Counted from the stretch's first letter, positions 35,622-45,021 are shown. The stretch is DNA of 64,000 nucleotides from Neorhizobium sp. SHOUNA12A (GCF_023006505.1 NZ_JALBGV010000015.1:28309-92308), one strand, 5' to 3'. Made by a program: numbers and translations. Notes: generated by a model not told the origin, from the sequence alone.

Positions 35622-37532
35622 TCAGGTTTCCGCCCGTGCCGGAGCAACCCTCGGAAGCCGGATGATGAACCGGGTGCCGCGGGCCCCGCCGGTCGGCGGG
35701 CTCTCGACGGTGATCGATCCGCCGAGTACCTCGGTGACGATCTGGTGGACGATATGCAGCCCGAGGCCCGTGCCGCCGCTGTGACGGGCCGTGGAAAAGA
35801 ACGGTTCGAATATCTTCTGGATGTCCGTCTCGTTGATCCCGCGGCCGTTGTCAGTAAACTCGATGAGGACCTGCTCCCCCATTCTCCGAACATCGATGAT
35901 GATCATGCCGGGTTTGCCCGCATCGAAGGCATGCAGCAGCGAGTTGTTGAGGAGGTTCGACAGGACCTGGGCAAACGGTCCCGGATAGGTGGTGATCGCC
36001 AGATCATCAGGCACGTTCACCGTCAGGCTGATGCCGGCGCTGGCGTCCCATTTGCGCAGGCGCGGATCGGCATCGGGAATGAATGCGGCGAGATCGATAT
36101 CCCGTCGCTCCAGCGTCGCCCGGTCGACTGCAACCTGTTTGAAACGTTGAACCAGCGCTGTGCAGCGGTGGATGGCGTCGCGGACCAGATCGAGGCTGGT
36201 ATCGCTGTCTGCGACATAGAGGTCGAGATCCGAGCGGCGCAGCCCCGCTGCAATCCGTTCCTTGAAAAGCCTGAGATCCTTGGCGGCTTTGCTGAGCACG
36301 AGTGCCGCACTTCCAAGCGGCGTGTTCATTTCGTGGGCGACGCCGGCAACCATCAGGCCCAGCGACGACAGCCGTTCGGCTCGCGCAAGTTCCCGCTGGG
36401 TCACGTTCAGTTTTTCATTGGTGTCGCGCAGCGTCTTGTTCGTGTCCTCCATTTGCCGCGCCCATTCCGCCTCGGCCTCCATGCCGTTGGCCAGGCGGCC
36501 GGTTACCGCAAGCGCCACCATGGCGAGGATTGCCGCGACCGCGCCGAGAATGAGTTTCCCCCTCGTTTCCTGGTCGTTGATCGCGGCCGCCGAGTCACGG
36601 GCGAGCAGATAGAGGTCGGCACCCGCGGCACGTCTTTCCGCGACTTCGCCTGTTGCCAGCAAGCTCGCAACGGGCTGGAAGCGACGGTAGTTCCAAACGC
36701 CGCCCCTGCTGCCGAAAAGCCCTCTGTCCCCGTTGCCGATCGCCCGCAACATCTCCGCCTCAGCCGGGCCGGGCGTTGAGGCCCCGAGCTGCCAACCCCA
36801 GTTCGCATCTGCATTTGGACCTTGGAGCCAGTATCCGGCCTGGTTCATCAGATAGAGCTCGACGCTCCTGTCGAGGCGCTTCAGGCGTTCGAGCAACCGC
36901 GTGGCGCGGTAGTTGATGACGATGATGCCCTGCTTGATCCCGTTGCGGAAGACAGGACTTGCAACGCGCAATGTCGGCAGATGGGGGACCTCGACCACGC
37001 CGTTTTCGATATTCAGATCGAGGGCAGAGAAATAGAGGCCGTTCAGCGGCAACTGAATCGTATCGCGGAAATAGGGCCGGTCCGCCTTGTTCTGCAGCTG
37101 CTCGCTGCTCACGACGACCGGTTCCGCGCCGCTGCGACGGTTGACGCGCAGCCGCTCATTGCCGTCATTATCCAGCCACCGTACCTGATCGTAATCCGGC
37201 GAGCTGGCGGCGAAACTCTGGAAGATTTCAGCGCTTAGCGGAGCAAGCCGAGTGGTCGTTTCGCCGAAGCGCGATTGCAGGTCGGCCAGAAATAGGGCGT
37301 CGCGGCCCAGCCGGTCCAGGGCCCGACCGAGAATGTCATAGCCTTGCGACAGGGTCTCCTCCCTGTTGCGGATCTGAGGTTCCCGCGCGTTCGCGCCGAT
37401 CTGATGCCAGAGCAACGGAACGCCGATGCCAAGTCCCACGACCCAGGGTACCACGAAGATGGCAAGCCGCCTGCGATGGCGATAAATGGCCCGGAGAGAC
37501 GGAAAGATGCGGGGTGCAGATGCGGGGATCAT
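35622..37532 (-). CDS. Membrane sensor histidine kinase with periplasmic dCache-like domain
   Basis: A 636-residue kinase. It has a first membrane span near residues 22-42, a periplasmic sensor of about 250 residues with the dCache-like pattern (ADRPYFRDTIQLPLNGLYFSALDLNIENG and PTLRVASPVF), and a second span near 330. A coiled coil follows, then HisKA with GLMVAGVAHEMNTPLGSA, an N-box LLNNSLLHAF and G-boxes DNGRGI and GGTGLGLHIVHQIV. The H-box carries HEMNTP rather than HEIRTP, a form found in DctB-like kinases. It starts six bases after a REC-EAL gene on the same strand; the two should form a signalling pair. Confidence 0.87.
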   Translation of the reverse strand: MIPASAPRIFPSLRAIYRHRRRLAIFVVPWVVGLGIGVPLLWHQIGANAREPQIRNREETLSQGYDILGRALDRLGRDALFLADLQSRFGETTTRLAPLSAEIFQSFAASSPDYDQVRWLDNDGNERLRVNRRSGAEPVVVSSEQLQNKADRPYFRDTIQLPLNGLYFSALDLNIENGVVEVPHLPTLRVASPVFRNGIKQGIIVINYRATRLLERLKRLDRSVELYLMNQAGYWLQGPNADANWGWQLGASTPGPAEAEMLRAIGNGDRGLFGSRGGVWNYRRFQPVASLLATGEVAERRAAGADLYLLARDSAAAINDQETRGKLILGAVAAILAMVALAVTGRLANGMEAEAEWARQMEDTNKTLRDTNEKLNVTQRELARAERLSSLGLMVAGVAHEMNTPLGSAALVLSKAAKDLRLFKERIAAGLRRSDLDLYVADSDTSLDLVRDAIHRCTALVQRFKQVAVDRATLERRDIDLAAFIPDADPRLRKWDASAGISLTVNVPDDLAITTYPGPFAQVLSNLLNNSLLHAFDAGKPGMIIIDVRRMGEQVLIEFTDNGRGINETDIQKIFEPFFSTARHSGGTGLGLHIVHQIVTEVLGGSITVESPPTGGARGTRFIIRLPRVAPARAET

Positions 37533-37538
37533 AGGCAA

Positions 37539-39848
37539 TTACGCAGTCTTGACAGACGAATTTTGCAGCCTGGCCAGGAATTGTTCGAGCGGCTCCGGCC
37601 GGGCGTAGAGAAAGCCCTGCGCCAGGATGCATCGTCTTGACAGCAGCCACTCCGCCTGCTGCTCGGTCTCGACACCCTCGGCAAGGATACGCATGTTCAT
37701 GCGTTCGCCGAGCCGAATGATCATCTCGACGATCGTCTCGTTCTGGCCGGCACCGCCGAGACCGGCAATGAAGGACCGGTCGATCTTGAGTGTGGCGGCC
37801 TCCAGGGAGCGGAGCTTTGCCAAGGAAGAATAGCCCGTGCCGAAATCATCGATGGCGATGGCAAATCCTTTGCGTCTGAGAATGGAGAGGACGTCGTCAG
37901 CATGTTGCTGCTCTTCCATGGCGACGGTCTCGGTAATCTCCAATTCCAGCCGATCCGGCGATAAGCCATAGCGGCGGATGGTCGCGATCAGTTCGTCGAT
38001 GAACTCTTTTCGTCCAAGCTGCACCGGCGAGACATTGACACCGAGGGTGATCCCCGGAAATCCCGCTTCGTCGATGGAGCGGAGCGCGCTGCAGGCCTGT
38101 TCCAGGATCTGCTGACCCAGGGGCACGATCAGCCCGTTCGCCTCCGCGAGCGGAATGAAATCCGCCGGAAAGATCGTCGATCCATCCGGGCGCGTCCAGC
38201 GCGCCAGGGTCTCCGCGCCGACAATCCGATTGTCGATCAGGTCGATCTGCGGCTGGAAAACGACAGTGATTTCCCGGTTTAGCACAGCCTTGTAAAGCTG
38301 CTGCGAAAGAGCGAACCGGCGTCGCGTTTCCTCTTCGACATTCGGATCGTATTCGATGAGTTGCCCGCTCGTCCCCTTCAGTCCGGCCTTCTTCAGGAGC
38401 AGAAGTCCTGTCGCGATGACGGTTTGAGCCGACGTGAAGTGATTGAGATCGAGAGACGCCGCCTCCGCGCCGAAAAACAGCGCTTCCGGGGTTTGGGCTC
38501 CCGCTTCGAGGCGGTTCACATAGTCGATCCGCACCAGATATTCCGGGCCGAGCACGGCAAATACGTCTTCATGCAAACGGGCGATCATGCAGGGCGGCGG
38601 AAAGGCCGCCGCCAGGCGCTTCACGAAGGCGCGCAGCAGATGATCACCCTGTTCGACGCCGAGGGAAACGCAGCTTCTCGCATACTGGTTGAGTTCGATG
38701 AACAGGACCTTCCGCCTGCGGGGCGGAGGAATCTCGAGTGCTGCCTGAATGCCACGCTTCAGGGCGTTGCCGTTCGCGATCTCGAGCAGGCTGTCTTCGT
38801 AGGCGATCCGATCGAGCTGGCTCGTCAGCGCGACATTGATCAGGCCGGTGCCGATATTGGTCGCGAAGACCCGCAGCAATTCCCGCTCGGTATCGTCGAT
38901 GAGCCTGTTTGTCGCTATGTAGGCTGCCGCAGCAGGCGCGACCGCCTGGCCCGGAAAAAACAGAACCTGCGCCTTCTCCGTCTCGATGTTCGCCTGTTCG
39001 TCCAGCGAGCGTTGGATCAATTCCCGAATCGATTGGTCGTTGATGGTGTCGAGGGTCTGGTTGATGGCCGAAGCGAACCGCCCCGCCGAGCCGATGATCC
39101 TCGGCGGATGTTCGTGGTCACTCCCGCGGACGCAGACGATGCCGTCCTCGCTGACGCCGAGAAGTGCTGCCAGTTCGTGGATCATCCGGCGGGAGAAATC
39201 CTCAAATCCCGAGGATTTCGCCAGGCTGTTGCTCGCCTCGACAATGCTCTGAAGGCCTCGGCGGGCACGGTTCAGCACATCGATCTGCTCGAAGGTCCTG
39301 AGATTTGCGGTAAGAATGCTGTGAAGCCGCTCGTTGGTCAGGTCGGTCTTCAGCCAATAATCGGCGATATCGTAGGTCTCGAGCGACGATTGCATCGGCG
39401 CGATACCCGGCTGTCCCGTGAGAAGCACGATACGCAGCTGCGAGTTGCCGAGAACTTCGCGAATCGTGCGGACCAGTCGGAGCCCCGCATCGTCCGTCTC
39501 CATCACCACATCGAGCAGCAGGACCGCGATTGAAGGCGTTTCGAGCAGAAGCTTGGCCGCCTCGTTGGCAGAACTGGCAGTCAGTATACGCGGGGCGACG
39601 CCGCGATAGGTGTAGCCCGAAAGCGAGAGCTTGAGGGAGTTCTGGAACATCGCGTCGTCATCGACGCTCAAGATGGTGAAATCACGCATCTCCGCCTCGA
39701 ATTGGTCGGGCGAGGCCCCCGTCCCGGCGGCGGGTTCCGGGTGAAATTCGAAGAGATCCTGAGATTGCGTTTCTTGTTCGATATCGCCCACGGACACATC
39801 CCCCGATTGTCGCGCAAGGGCAGGACCCTTGCATTTCCGCGAATCCAT
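37539..39848 (-). CDS. Response regulator with DUF3369, degenerate GGDEF and EAL domains
   Basis: A 769-residue c-di-GMP protein. An N-terminal receiver domain (about 57-190) has the SVDDDA acidic pocket and LLDVVME with phospho-acceptor Asp about 113. A DUF3369 sensor region follows (about 195-360), then a region that looks like a GGDEF domain without its motif. The C-terminal EAL domain (about 510-765) has ETLARW in place of EALxRW, ELEITET, IDDFGTGYSSL, KIDRSFI and EGVETEQQ, so phosphodiesterase activity is likely retained. The kinase encoded just downstream is its probable partner. ATG 39848 has AGGA upstream. Confidence 0.88.
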   Translation of the reverse strand: MDSRKCKGPALARQSGDVSVGDIEQETQSQDLFEFHPEPAAGTGASPDQFEAEMRDFTILSVDDDAMFQNSLKLSLSGYTYRGVAPRILTASSANEAAKLLLETPSIAVLLLDVVMETDDAGLRLVRTIREVLGNSQLRIVLLTGQPGIAPMQSSLETYDIADYWLKTDLTNERLHSILTANLRTFEQIDVLNRARRGLQSIVEASNSLAKSSGFEDFSRRMIHELAALLGVSEDGIVCVRGSDHEHPPRIIGSAGRFASAINQTLDTINDQSIRELIQRSLDEQANIETEKAQVLFFPGQAVAPAAAAYIATNRLIDDTERELLRVFATNIGTGLINVALTSQLDRIAYEDSLLEIANGNALKRGIQAALEIPPPRRRKVLFIELNQYARSCVSLGVEQGDHLLRAFVKRLAAAFPPPCMIARLHEDVFAVLGPEYLVRIDYVNRLEAGAQTPEALFFGAEAASLDLNHFTSAQTVIATGLLLLKKAGLKGTSGQLIEYDPNVEEETRRRFALSQQLYKAVLNREITVVFQPQIDLIDNRIVGAETLARWTRPDGSTIFPADFIPLAEANGLIVPLGQQILEQACSALRSIDEAGFPGITLGVNVSPVQLGRKEFIDELIATIRRYGLSPDRLELEITETVAMEEQQHADDVLSILRRKGFAIAIDDFGTGYSSLAKLRSLEAATLKIDRSFIAGLGGAGQNETIVEMIIRLGERMNMRILAEGVETEQQAEWLLSRRCILAQGFLYARPEPLEQFLARLQNSSVKTA

Positions 39849-40000
39849 TAATCATCCTAAAACCTGGCATGTCTCGCAAAAAATGAGTGTGGGGCGAGAT
39901 TTTGGTCTCAACTGCGGATCGAGGCCCGTTGCGGGGTGGGAATGGTCGCCGTAAAAGGCGGGATCTCTCAAGCTTCGCTTGACCTGCGGCCGGGCGAAAG

Positions 40001-40171
40001 GCCGGCATCGAAACTTTTATCCTTTCTGCCATGCGGCTGCTTGAGGAAGCCTGTCGCTTCGGCGAAAAGGTGTTGCCGCGTCTCGATGTTGCCCGCGAGG
40101 TCTCGGCAACGCGTCATTTCACCGGATCGACGCTCTTCGATCGTGATCTCTCCACGGTCAAGACCGCCTGA
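40001..40171 (+). pseudogene. C-terminal remnant of an SsuD-like FMN-dependent alkanesulfonate monooxygenase
   Basis: A 56-codon open stretch reads AGIETFILSAMRLLEEACRF, then GEKVLPRL, and ends at TGA 40171. This closely resembles the end of SsuD-type LLM monooxygenases ([21 protein letters not shown]...). The family is about 380 residues long; nothing recognisable lies upstream, where the frame has a TGA at 39980-39982. It appears to be what is left after deletion of the gene. It ends 22 bp before the TRAP transporter start, as if once in one operon with it. Confidence 0.65.
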
Positions 40172-40193
40172 TCCTCCTGCAAAGGTAAGAACC

Positions 40194-42026
40194 GTGGCAG
40201 CCAGCCCATCCGATTTTCTCGAGCAGACGGCAATCCCCGGCGACGGTATCGCGGCGAGGGTGCTGAAGGGCGTCGAGACTGTCCTCGGCGCTGTCGCGGC
40301 ACTGATCCTCGCCGTTTTGCTGACGGTGGTGCTGGTCAGCGTCTGCCTGCGCTATTTCTTCAACACTGGTTTCATCGGCGCCGAGGATCTCGGCATCTGG
40401 CTGCATGTGGCGCTGATCTCGATCGGCGCGCCGCTCAGCCTCAACAGCGCGCTGGCGATGCGGCTCGACGTTTTCGTGCGTTTGGCTCCCGCCCGGCTGC
40501 TGCCGGTAACCCAGGTGCTGGCGGACGTGTTCACGGTGCTTGCGGCGCTGATCCTGCTGTTTGGCGGTTCCGAAATCATGGCCATGCTCGGCGGTATTTC
40601 TCCGACGCTTGGCGTTCCGGAGTGGATCCGCTTCGGTTTTCTCGGCGCGGGCGGCGTGCTGATCCTCGTTGTGCTCCTCCTGCAAAGACTTGCCGAGGGC
40701 AGGGCGCTGCCGGTACTGATATCGCTTAGCCTCGGCGCAGCGCTCTATTTCGGCATCCCAGAAATCTTCATCGACAGCGACCTTCCGCCGAGCCTTTTCC
40801 TGGCATTGGTCGCAGCACTTGGCTTGGTGCTGGCGGCACCGCTGGCGCATGCGTTCCTGACCGCCGCCTATGTGGCGATTGCCTTCGGCAGCAGCCTGCC
40901 GGAACCGGCGATCGTCTCCTCGACGGTGACGGGCATGTCGAAATTTCTGCTGCTCGCCATTCCCTTCTTCCTGCTCGCCGGCGGGCTGCTGACCTCCTCA
41001 GGCGTTGCCAATCAGCTTGTCCGGTTCGCCGCCTCGATGGTCGGCCATCGCCGGGCGGGGCTGGCGCAGACGACGCTGCTGACAAGCGTGCTATTCTCCG
41101 GCGCATCAGGCTCTTCCGTTGCCAATGCCGCCTTCGGGGCTTCGACCTTCCAGCCGGAGCTGGTGAAGCACGGTTATCCGCCGGCCCAGGCGGGTGCGAT
41201 CATTGCCGCGACATCGGTACTCGACAACGTCATTCCGCCGTCGATCGCCTTCCTGATCCTGGCGACTGCCACCAATCTGTCGGTCGGTTCGCTGCTGGTC
41301 GGCGGTTTCTTCGCCGGCGGCCTGATGGCGATCTGCCTCGCGGTGGCAATCCATCTGTCCGTCCGCGAGCAGGTCGCCCTGCCGCGCGCCTCGGGTCGCG
41401 AACGCCGGCGGGCGGCGATCTCCGCCATCCCCGCCTTCGGCCTTGGCATCATCGTCGTGGTCGGCATCCGCATCGGTATCGTCACCACCACCGAGGCGGC
41501 GGCTCTTGCGGCACTCTATACGATTATCCTCGCCGTCTGGGGCAAGGTCGGAGCCGGTTCGCTGCTCGCCTCGTTCCGACAGGCGGCGACGGAATCCGCG
41601 GCGATCGGCCTCTTGATCGGCACGGCCGGACCCTTCGCCTTCCTGCTTGCGGTCGACAATGTCTCCGGCCTCGTCTCGGAGTTCGTGACGATGCTTGGCG
41701 GCAGCGCGCTGGCGGTCATCGTCCTCTCCAACGTCATCCTTCTGGTCGTCGGACTGGTGCTCGATATCGGCGCGGCGATCCTGCTGTTCGGCCCGATCCT
41801 GCTGCCGGCCGCCGTCGCCGCGGGCATCGATCCGATCCATTTCGGCGTCATCATCGTCGTCAACCTGATGATCCACGGCCTGACCCCGCCGCTCGGCATG
41901 CTGATCTTCGTCGTCAGCGGCGTCACCCGCATTCCCGCGGCCGCACTGTTCAAGGCGGTCGTGCCGTATCTGCTTGCACTTCTGGTTTCCCTGACGATCC
42001 TTTGCGCCTGGGCGATCATCTTTTAA
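40194..42026 (+). CDS. TRAP transporter fused DctQ-DctM permease
   Basis: A 610-residue inner-membrane protein joining the small DctQ-type subunit (about 20-170, with LAVLLTVVLVSVCLRYFFNTGFIGAEDLGIWL) to the large DctM-type channel. The DctM part has FFLLAGGLLTSSGVANQLV, SVLFSGASGSSVANAAFGA and NVIPPSIAFLILA. The proton or sodium gradient drives uptake of an organic anion delivered by the periplasmic protein encoded next. The start is GTG 40194 after AAGGTAAG; the frame is open another 86 codons upstream but that part is not protein-like. A remnant sulfonate monooxygenase upstream hints at a sulfonate substrate. Confidence 0.87.
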   Translation: MAASPSDFLEQTAIPGDGIAARVLKGVETVLGAVAALILAVLLTVVLVSVCLRYFFNTGFIGAEDLGIWLHVALISIGAPLSLNSALAMRLDVFVRLAPARLLPVTQVLADVFTVLAALILLFGGSEIMAMLGGISPTLGVPEWIRFGFLGAGGVLILVVLLLQRLAEGRALPVLISLSLGAALYFGIPEIFIDSDLPPSLFLALVAALGLVLAAPLAHAFLTAAYVAIAFGSSLPEPAIVSSTVTGMSKFLLLAIPFFLLAGGLLTSSGVANQLVRFAASMVGHRRAGLAQTTLLTSVLFSGASGSSVANAAFGASTFQPELVKHGYPPAQAGAIIAATSVLDNVIPPSIAFLILATATNLSVGSLLVGGFFAGGLMAICLAVAIHLSVREQVALPRASGRERRRAAISAIPAFGLGIIVVVGIRIGIVTTTEAAALAALYTIILAVWGKVGAGSLLASFRQAATESAAIGLLIGTAGPFAFLLAVDNVSGLVSEFVTMLGGSALAVIVLSNVILLVVGLVLDIGAAILLFGPILLPAAVAAGIDPIHFGVIIVVNLMIHGLTPPLGMLIFVVSGVTRIPAAALFKAVVPYLLALLVSLTILCAWAIIF

Positions 42027-42055
42027 CCGCTTCACATCTCTAGGGACCTTGAGAC

Positions 42056-43054
42056 ATGGACAATATCAACCGCCGAACCCTTCTGAAGACCGCCGCAGCA
42101 ACCGGCGTGGCGCTTGCCGCGCCCGTCTTCGTGCGCAGCGCCGCCGCCCGCACCACGACGATCACCACCGCCTCGCTGCTTGGCGACGACAAGCCGGAAT
42201 CGAAGATCTGGGTGAAGATCGGCGAGCTGGTGGAAGCCAAGCTGCCGGGCCAGTTCAAGTTCAACGTCGTCAAGAACGGTGCGCTCGGCGGCGAGAAGGA
42301 AGTGGCAGAAGGGGCCCGTCTCGGTTCCGTGCAGGCGAGCCTTTCGACCGTCTCGTCACTGTCCGGCTGGGTGCCGGAACTGCAGGTCCTCGATTTGCCG
42401 TTCCTCTTCCGTGACGCAGCCCATGTCCGCAAGACGGTCGATGGCAGCGTCGGCGCCGACCTCAAGCAGAAGCTCGCTACCCAGAATTTCGTGATCGGCG
42501 ATTTCATCAACTACGGCGCCCGCCATCTGCTCACGAAGGAGCCGGTCACCCGTCCGGAACAGCTGAAGGGCAAGAAGATCCGTGTGATCCAGAGCCCGCT
42601 GCACACCAAGCTGTGGGCCGCCTTCGGCACCGCCCCGGTCGGCATTCCGATCACCGAGACCTACAATGCGCTGGCGACCGGCGTTGCCGACGCCATGGAC
42701 CTCACCAAATCCGCTTATGCCGGCTTCAAGCTCTATGAAGTCGTGCCCTACATGACCGAAACAGGCCATATCTGGGCGTCCGGCGTCATCTATTATTCCG
42801 CCAGCTTCTGGAACCAGTTGAACCCCGAGCAAAAGACAGTCTTCCAGGACGCCTCGAGGCAAGGGGCTGCCTATTTCAATCAGCTGATCGTCGATGACGA
42901 GGCGGCATCCGTTGCCGTGTCGCTCAAGAATGGCGGCAAATTGCTGAAGCCGGAAGCCTTCGAGGAGTGGCAGAAAGGTGCACAAGGCGTCTGGCAGGAT
43001 TTCGCCGCGATCGTCGGCGGCATCGACAGGATCAAGTCGATTCAGTCCGCCTGA
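42056..43054 (+). CDS. TRAP transporter substrate-binding protein, DctP family
   Basis: Periplasmic binding protein of 332 residues. The N-terminus MDNINRRTLLKTAAATGVALAAPVF has a twin-arginine-like signal (NRRTLLK), so export may be through Tat. DctP features include GGEKEVAEGARLGSVQ, DLPFLFRDAAHVRK and LKGKKIRVIQSPLHTKLWAAFGTAPVGIP with the ligand-binding Arg. It begins 29 bp after the fused permease and ends at a terminator, so the two genes form a complete transporter. The ligand is unknown. Confidence 0.88.
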   Translation: MDNINRRTLLKTAAATGVALAAPVFVRSAAARTTTITTASLLGDDKPESKIWVKIGELVEAKLPGQFKFNVVKNGALGGEKEVAEGARLGSVQASLSTVSSLSGWVPELQVLDLPFLFRDAAHVRKTVDGSVGADLKQKLATQNFVIGDFINYGARHLLTKEPVTRPEQLKGKKIRVIQSPLHTKLWAAFGTAPVGIPITETYNALATGVADAMDLTKSAYAGFKLYEVVPYMTETGHIWASGVIYYSASFWNQLNPEQKTVFQDASRQGAAYFNQLIVDDEAASVAVSLKNGGKLLKPEAFEEWQKGAQGVWQDFAAIVGGIDRIKSIQSA

Positions 43055-43366
43055 TAGCCTTTTCTAAAGGTTAAGAAAATTTAATGTGGCACCGCAAACG
43101 CGGTGCCATTTCTGTTTTTTCAGCTCGATTTAAGGCAAAAATGCCCGATTCCAGCCGCTTTAAGCGAGTTGGGTAAATGGATGCCGCCTTCTTTCGACCT
43201 GAAAGCGAACACATTTTTGTGCACTGCAGTAACCGCCCTTGTCTCGGTCGTCAGCATGCCTATGTTTGCGGCAGCCGGTGCCTAATTTTTTAGACTCCTG
43301 CGTCTCGGGCATTCGTCCCCCTTCACCTGACCGGTTTTCGGCAGGCCATTCTAGAAGGAGCATACA
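43055..43366. other. Intergenic region between the TRAP genes and a small HTH gene
   Basis: A 312-bp stretch with the TRAP terminator at its left end. A possible 34-residue frame (ATG 43181 to stop 43285, MPPSFDLKANTF..., hydrophobic C-terminus) lacks a good ribosome site. It could be a tiny exported peptide but is not called as a gene. Nothing else is recognised. Confidence 0.5.
43087..43120 (+). terminator. Rho-independent terminator after the TRAP genes
   Basis: Stem GGCACCGC (43088-43095), loop AAAC, stem GCGGTGCC (43100-43107), then ATTTCTGTTTTTT. It lies 33 bp after the stop of the binding-protein gene. Confidence 0.88.
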
Positions 43367-43612
43367 ATGACAATTTCGATCAATAATTTCGCATCCGCCA
43401 ATGGAGCGAAGCTTTCTCCGCAGCACATTGCCTCAGCCGTCGCCGAAACGCGTCGTTCTGTCGGCTACAGCATTGAAGAGCTTGCCATCACGACCGGCCT
43501 CGTCAACGACGAGATCGTTCGCATTGAAAACGGCACCGATGCCGATCCGGCCAAGCTGAAGCGCATTGCCGCGGCACTCAAGGTTCCGGTTACGACCTTC
43601 CTGCCTTCTTGA
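43367..43612 (+). CDS. Small XRE-type helix-turn-helix protein
   Basis: An 81-residue protein. Residues about 17-78 form an XRE-like HTH (IASAVAETRRSVGYSIEELAITTGLVNDEIVRIENG, then KLKRIAAALKVPVTTFL). It has a preceding AGAAGGAG ribosome site and its own hairpin terminator, so it is expressed alone. It has no effector domain. Targets are unknown. Confidence 0.8.
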   Translation: MTISINNFASANGAKLSPQHIASAVAETRRSVGYSIEELAITTGLVNDEIVRIENGTDADPAKLKRIAAALKVPVTTFLPS

Positions 43613-43622
43613 TACAAGGTTT

Positions 43623-43665
43623 TCCGGCCGCTTCGGCGGCCGGACCCTGTTTGGGTCTTCTTCTT
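43623..43665 (+). terminator. Hairpin terminator after the HTH gene
   Basis: Stem TCCGGCCGC (43623-43631), loop TTCG, stem GCGGCCGGA (43636-43644). The following sequence is pyrimidine rich (CTTCTTCTTTTCC) rather than a clean T-run. It sits 11 bp after the stop codon. Confidence 0.65.
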
Positions 43666-43690
43666 TTCCCCATGAAGACCGTCCTATCCG

Positions 43691-44572
43691 TCACACAAAA
43701 ATGTGGCTTTCCCCATCGACCAGTTCCTTCAGAAACTCCACCACCGTCCTCAGCCGCATCAGGTCGCGGGTCGTTTCGTGGTAGGTGGTCCAGTAGGACC
43801 GCCGAATAACGGTCCCGGGCAGCACCCGCACCAGTTCCGGATATTGTCGCGCGACATAGTCGTGAAGGATGCCGATGCCGGCGCCGGAACGGACCGCCTC
43901 GGTCTGGCCGATCGCGCTTGAAATCTCGAAGCTGGCATCCCAGTCCCGCATCACCTCGCCGGTGAAATTCAAGGACGGCGAAAAAATCAGGTCCTCCACA
44001 TAACCGATGCGCGGATGGTTCTTCAATGCCTCCACCGTCTGCGGCGTTCCTGCCTGATCGAGATAGGTCTTCGAGGCATAGAGGCCGAGCGTATAATCGG
44101 TCAGTTTCGAAGAGATGAGCCGACCTTGTTCCGGGCGTTCGATGGTGATGGCGATATCCGCCTCCCGCTGGGAGAGCGAGAAAGATCGCGGCACGGGCAC
44201 CAACTGCAGCTTGAGTTCCGGATGACGGCGCGTCAGCCGCCCGAGCCGTGAGGCAAGAAAGGAAACGCCAAAACCGTCGGGCGCCCCGATCCTGACCGTA
44301 CCGGCGATCGCCGCGTCGATCCGCCCGGTACTCGCCTGCGCCGCCAGCATCTCCGTTTCCATCCGCTCGGCCGCCCGAAAGAACACCTCGCCTTCGGCGG
44401 TCAGTTCGCAGCCGTTGGTGCGGCGGATGAGGAGGCGGGTGCGCAAATCCTCTTCCAGCGCCGTCACCCGCCGCCCGAGCGTCGCATGGTTGACGCCGAG
44501 CCGCCGCGAAGCAGCCAGAATCTGGCCGGCGCGGGCTACCGCCAGAAACATGCGGACATCGTCCCAGTTCAT
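43691..44572 (-). CDS. LysR-family transcriptional regulator
   Basis: Regulator of 293 residues with an N-terminal HTH (MNWDDVRMFLAVARAGQILAASRRLGVNHATLGRRVTALEEDL) and a LysR substrate-binding domain. It follows the ABM-type monooxygenase gene on the same strand by 27 bp, and that gene is divergent from mmsA. It therefore probably controls mmsA and/or the small monooxygenase. Effector is unknown. Confidence 0.88.
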   Translation of the reverse strand: MNWDDVRMFLAVARAGQILAASRRLGVNHATLGRRVTALEEDLRTRLLIRRTNGCELTAEGEVFFRAAERMETEMLAAQASTGRIDAAIAGTVRIGAPDGFGVSFLASRLGRLTRRHPELKLQLVPVPRSFSLSQREADIAITIERPEQGRLISSKLTDYTLGLYASKTYLDQAGTPQTVEALKNHPRIGYVEDLIFSPSLNFTGEVMRDWDASFEISSAIGQTEAVRSGAGIGILHDYVARQYPELVRVLPGTVIRRSYWTTYHETTRDLMRLRTVVEFLKELVDGESHIFV

Positions 44573-44599
44573 CGTTGGTTGTCTTTCAATGCCTGCTGC

Positions 44600-44908
44600 T
44601 TATTTTGCCCGCATCATCACCGGATCGACGTCGATCAGCCTGAGAGACTTCACCATGTCCGCCGTATGTTCTTTATACTTCAGGAAATGCGGCGTCCGGA
44701 GATGCGCCTCGTAAGCGCTCTGGTCCGCATAGACCTCCAGGATGCGGATTTGCTCAGGCCGTTCCTTTTCAGCGACGGCATGCAACATCAGCACGCCCGG
44801 CTCATTGTTCACCGATGCCTCGATTTCCTCGGCAAGGAGGGCTCGATAGGGGTCGATTTGTGCGGGATCGATTTCCAGTTCCGCAATCCTGACGATCTTG
44901 CCCGACAT
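44600..44908 (-). CDS. Antibiotic biosynthesis monooxygenase (ABM) domain protein
   Basis: A 102-residue ferredoxin-like protein from ATG 44908 (MSGKIVRIAELEID), with GAGG five bases upstream; an ATG one codon earlier has poorer spacing. ABM features are EPGVLMLHAVAEKERPEQIRILEVYADQSAYEAHLRTPHF. Such dimeric proteins can oxidise quinones or aldehydes, or act as stress proteins. It lies between a LysR gene and the divergent mmsA. The specific reaction cannot be read. Confidence 0.82.
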   Translation of the reverse strand: MSGKIVRIAELEIDPAQIDPYRALLAEEIEASVNNEPGVLMLHAVAEKERPEQIRILEVYADQSAYEAHLRTPHFLKYKEHTADMVKSLRLIDVDPVMMRAK

Positions 44909-45021
44909 CATAGCCTCGGTCTTGTTTCGATTTCTGCACAACGGATGCTTATTCCACTCCATTGCTTTGTGCAAATCGAAGTGTAGACTCCCACCACGTA
45001 CCAAAAATGGAGGAGCATACC

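Noticed and set aside
39936..40193. N-terminal extension of the TRAP permease gene
   Set aside because: The 86 codons are Arg/Ser/Pro-rich and overlap a better explained remnant in another frame; GTG 40194 has a ribosome site.
43181..43285. 34-aa peptide MPPSFDLKANTF...
   Set aside because: No convincing ribosome site; mentioned only as part of the intergenic region.
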